Virus record (IMG/VR): IMGVR_UViG_3300037580_000253
Location: 1 to 20,350 of that record
Direction: 5' to 3' (one strand)
Source: a virus
DNA length: 20,350 nt
The position numbers and the translations under genes are program-made. The notes beneath the pieces are model-generated. The model did not search any database. It worked only from the letters and a program-made list of their open reading frames with translations, and was not told where the DNA came from. Position 1 is the first letter of the stretch. Each line of letters opens with the position of its first letter. Below are positions 20,242 through 20,350 of this stretch, piece after piece.

Positions 20242-20350
20242 CCGCTGCGTCCACTTCCTCAAGGGTAAAAACCCTGGCCGATCCAACCCACCACTTGTTC
20301 AGGTCCAGCCGTCCGCCCTGGGCGGCTTCTTTTTTCGCCTGTTCCGCCAT
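20147..20350 (-). CDS. Edge ORF, partly antisense to the 19831 gene, uncertain
   Basis: A 67-codon minus-strand ORF whose ATG is the last three bases of the window, so its start cannot be checked. Residues 1-44 (RLDLNKWWVGSARVFTLEEV, then DAAVREYLLASG) read as a real helical protein. The last 25 residues lie antisense to the end of the convergent 19831 gene and are low-complexity (GQQQFR end). The gene may be truncated or frameshifted, with the tail read by chance. No family recognised. Confidence 0.4.
   Translation of the reverse strand: MAEQAKKEAAQGGRLDLNKWWVGSARVFTLEEVDAAVREYLLASGCTPQSGKPGETPQSRWGQQQFR

Noticed and set aside
20262-20275. AGGGT-AAAA-ACCCT hairpin after the 19831 gene as a terminator
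   Set aside because: Only a 5-bp stem and no T tract on either side.
1-20350. tRNA genes, CRISPR arrays, insertion sequences or phage attachment ends
   Set aside because: No cloverleaf, spaced-repeat array or IS was seen. The transposable-phage ends are not inside the window as far as I can tell, since structural genes run to its left edge and no host gene is recognised at the right.

Overview
The window holds the early, middle, head and first tail genes of a Mu-like transposable phage (prophage), read almost entirely on the minus strand, so the phage runs from right to left here. The evidence is a near-complete series of Mu-family genes in Mu-like order: DDE transposase (A), ATPase target-capture protein (B), Gam, GemA, Mor, gp25/gp26-like proteins, gp27/gp28 terminase, gp29 portal, gp30 (F), I/Z protease-scaffold, T capsid, gp35, gp36, G, gp37, L sheath, M tube and the gp41/42 tail chaperone. 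The sequence is GC-rich. Strong GGAGG-type ribosome binding sites, several TTG and GTG starts, a DUF2508-like protein and the small membrane proteins point to a Firmicute host, perhaps a GC-rich Clostridia lineage of the Desulfotomaculum/Pelotomaculum/Moorella type. The host is an inference. No host gene is identifiable.

Layout from right to left. 20350-19745: an edge minus-strand ORF and a divergent plus-strand gene of unknown function, then an 86-bp gap with an imperfect inverted repeat that probably forms the early control region. 19744-18749: an antirepressor-like regulator, a small Cro/C1-type HTH protein and a 34-residue protein. 18783-15921: transposase and ATPase. 15924-13133: a tightly coupled accessory early operon with a winged-helix protein, an unknown protein, two tiny membrane proteins, a DnaC-like helicase loader, a DUF2508-like protein, Gam and a possible RelE-fold protein. 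13111-12319: GemA and Mor, closed by a strong intrinsic terminator at 12243-12273. 12212-2913: packaging and head genes, interrupted only by a 118-bp gap with helically phased GCGTTAA repeats. 2907-226: tail sheath, tube and a frameshifted tail chaperone. The tape measure and baseplate genes should lie to the left, outside the window. At 1-210 an AT-rich membrane-protein gene runs the opposite way and ends in its own terminator.

The genes fit one programme. The regulators decide lysis or lysogeny, A and B carry out replicative transposition (possibly helped by the phage's own helicase loader), Gam protects DNA ends, Mor switches on later transcription, and the late genes build a contractile-tailed virion. 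Features that simple ORF calling misses are a T TTT TTA -1 frameshift in the chaperone, a nested scaffold start inside the protease gene, and three SD-preceded genes of 34-45 codons.
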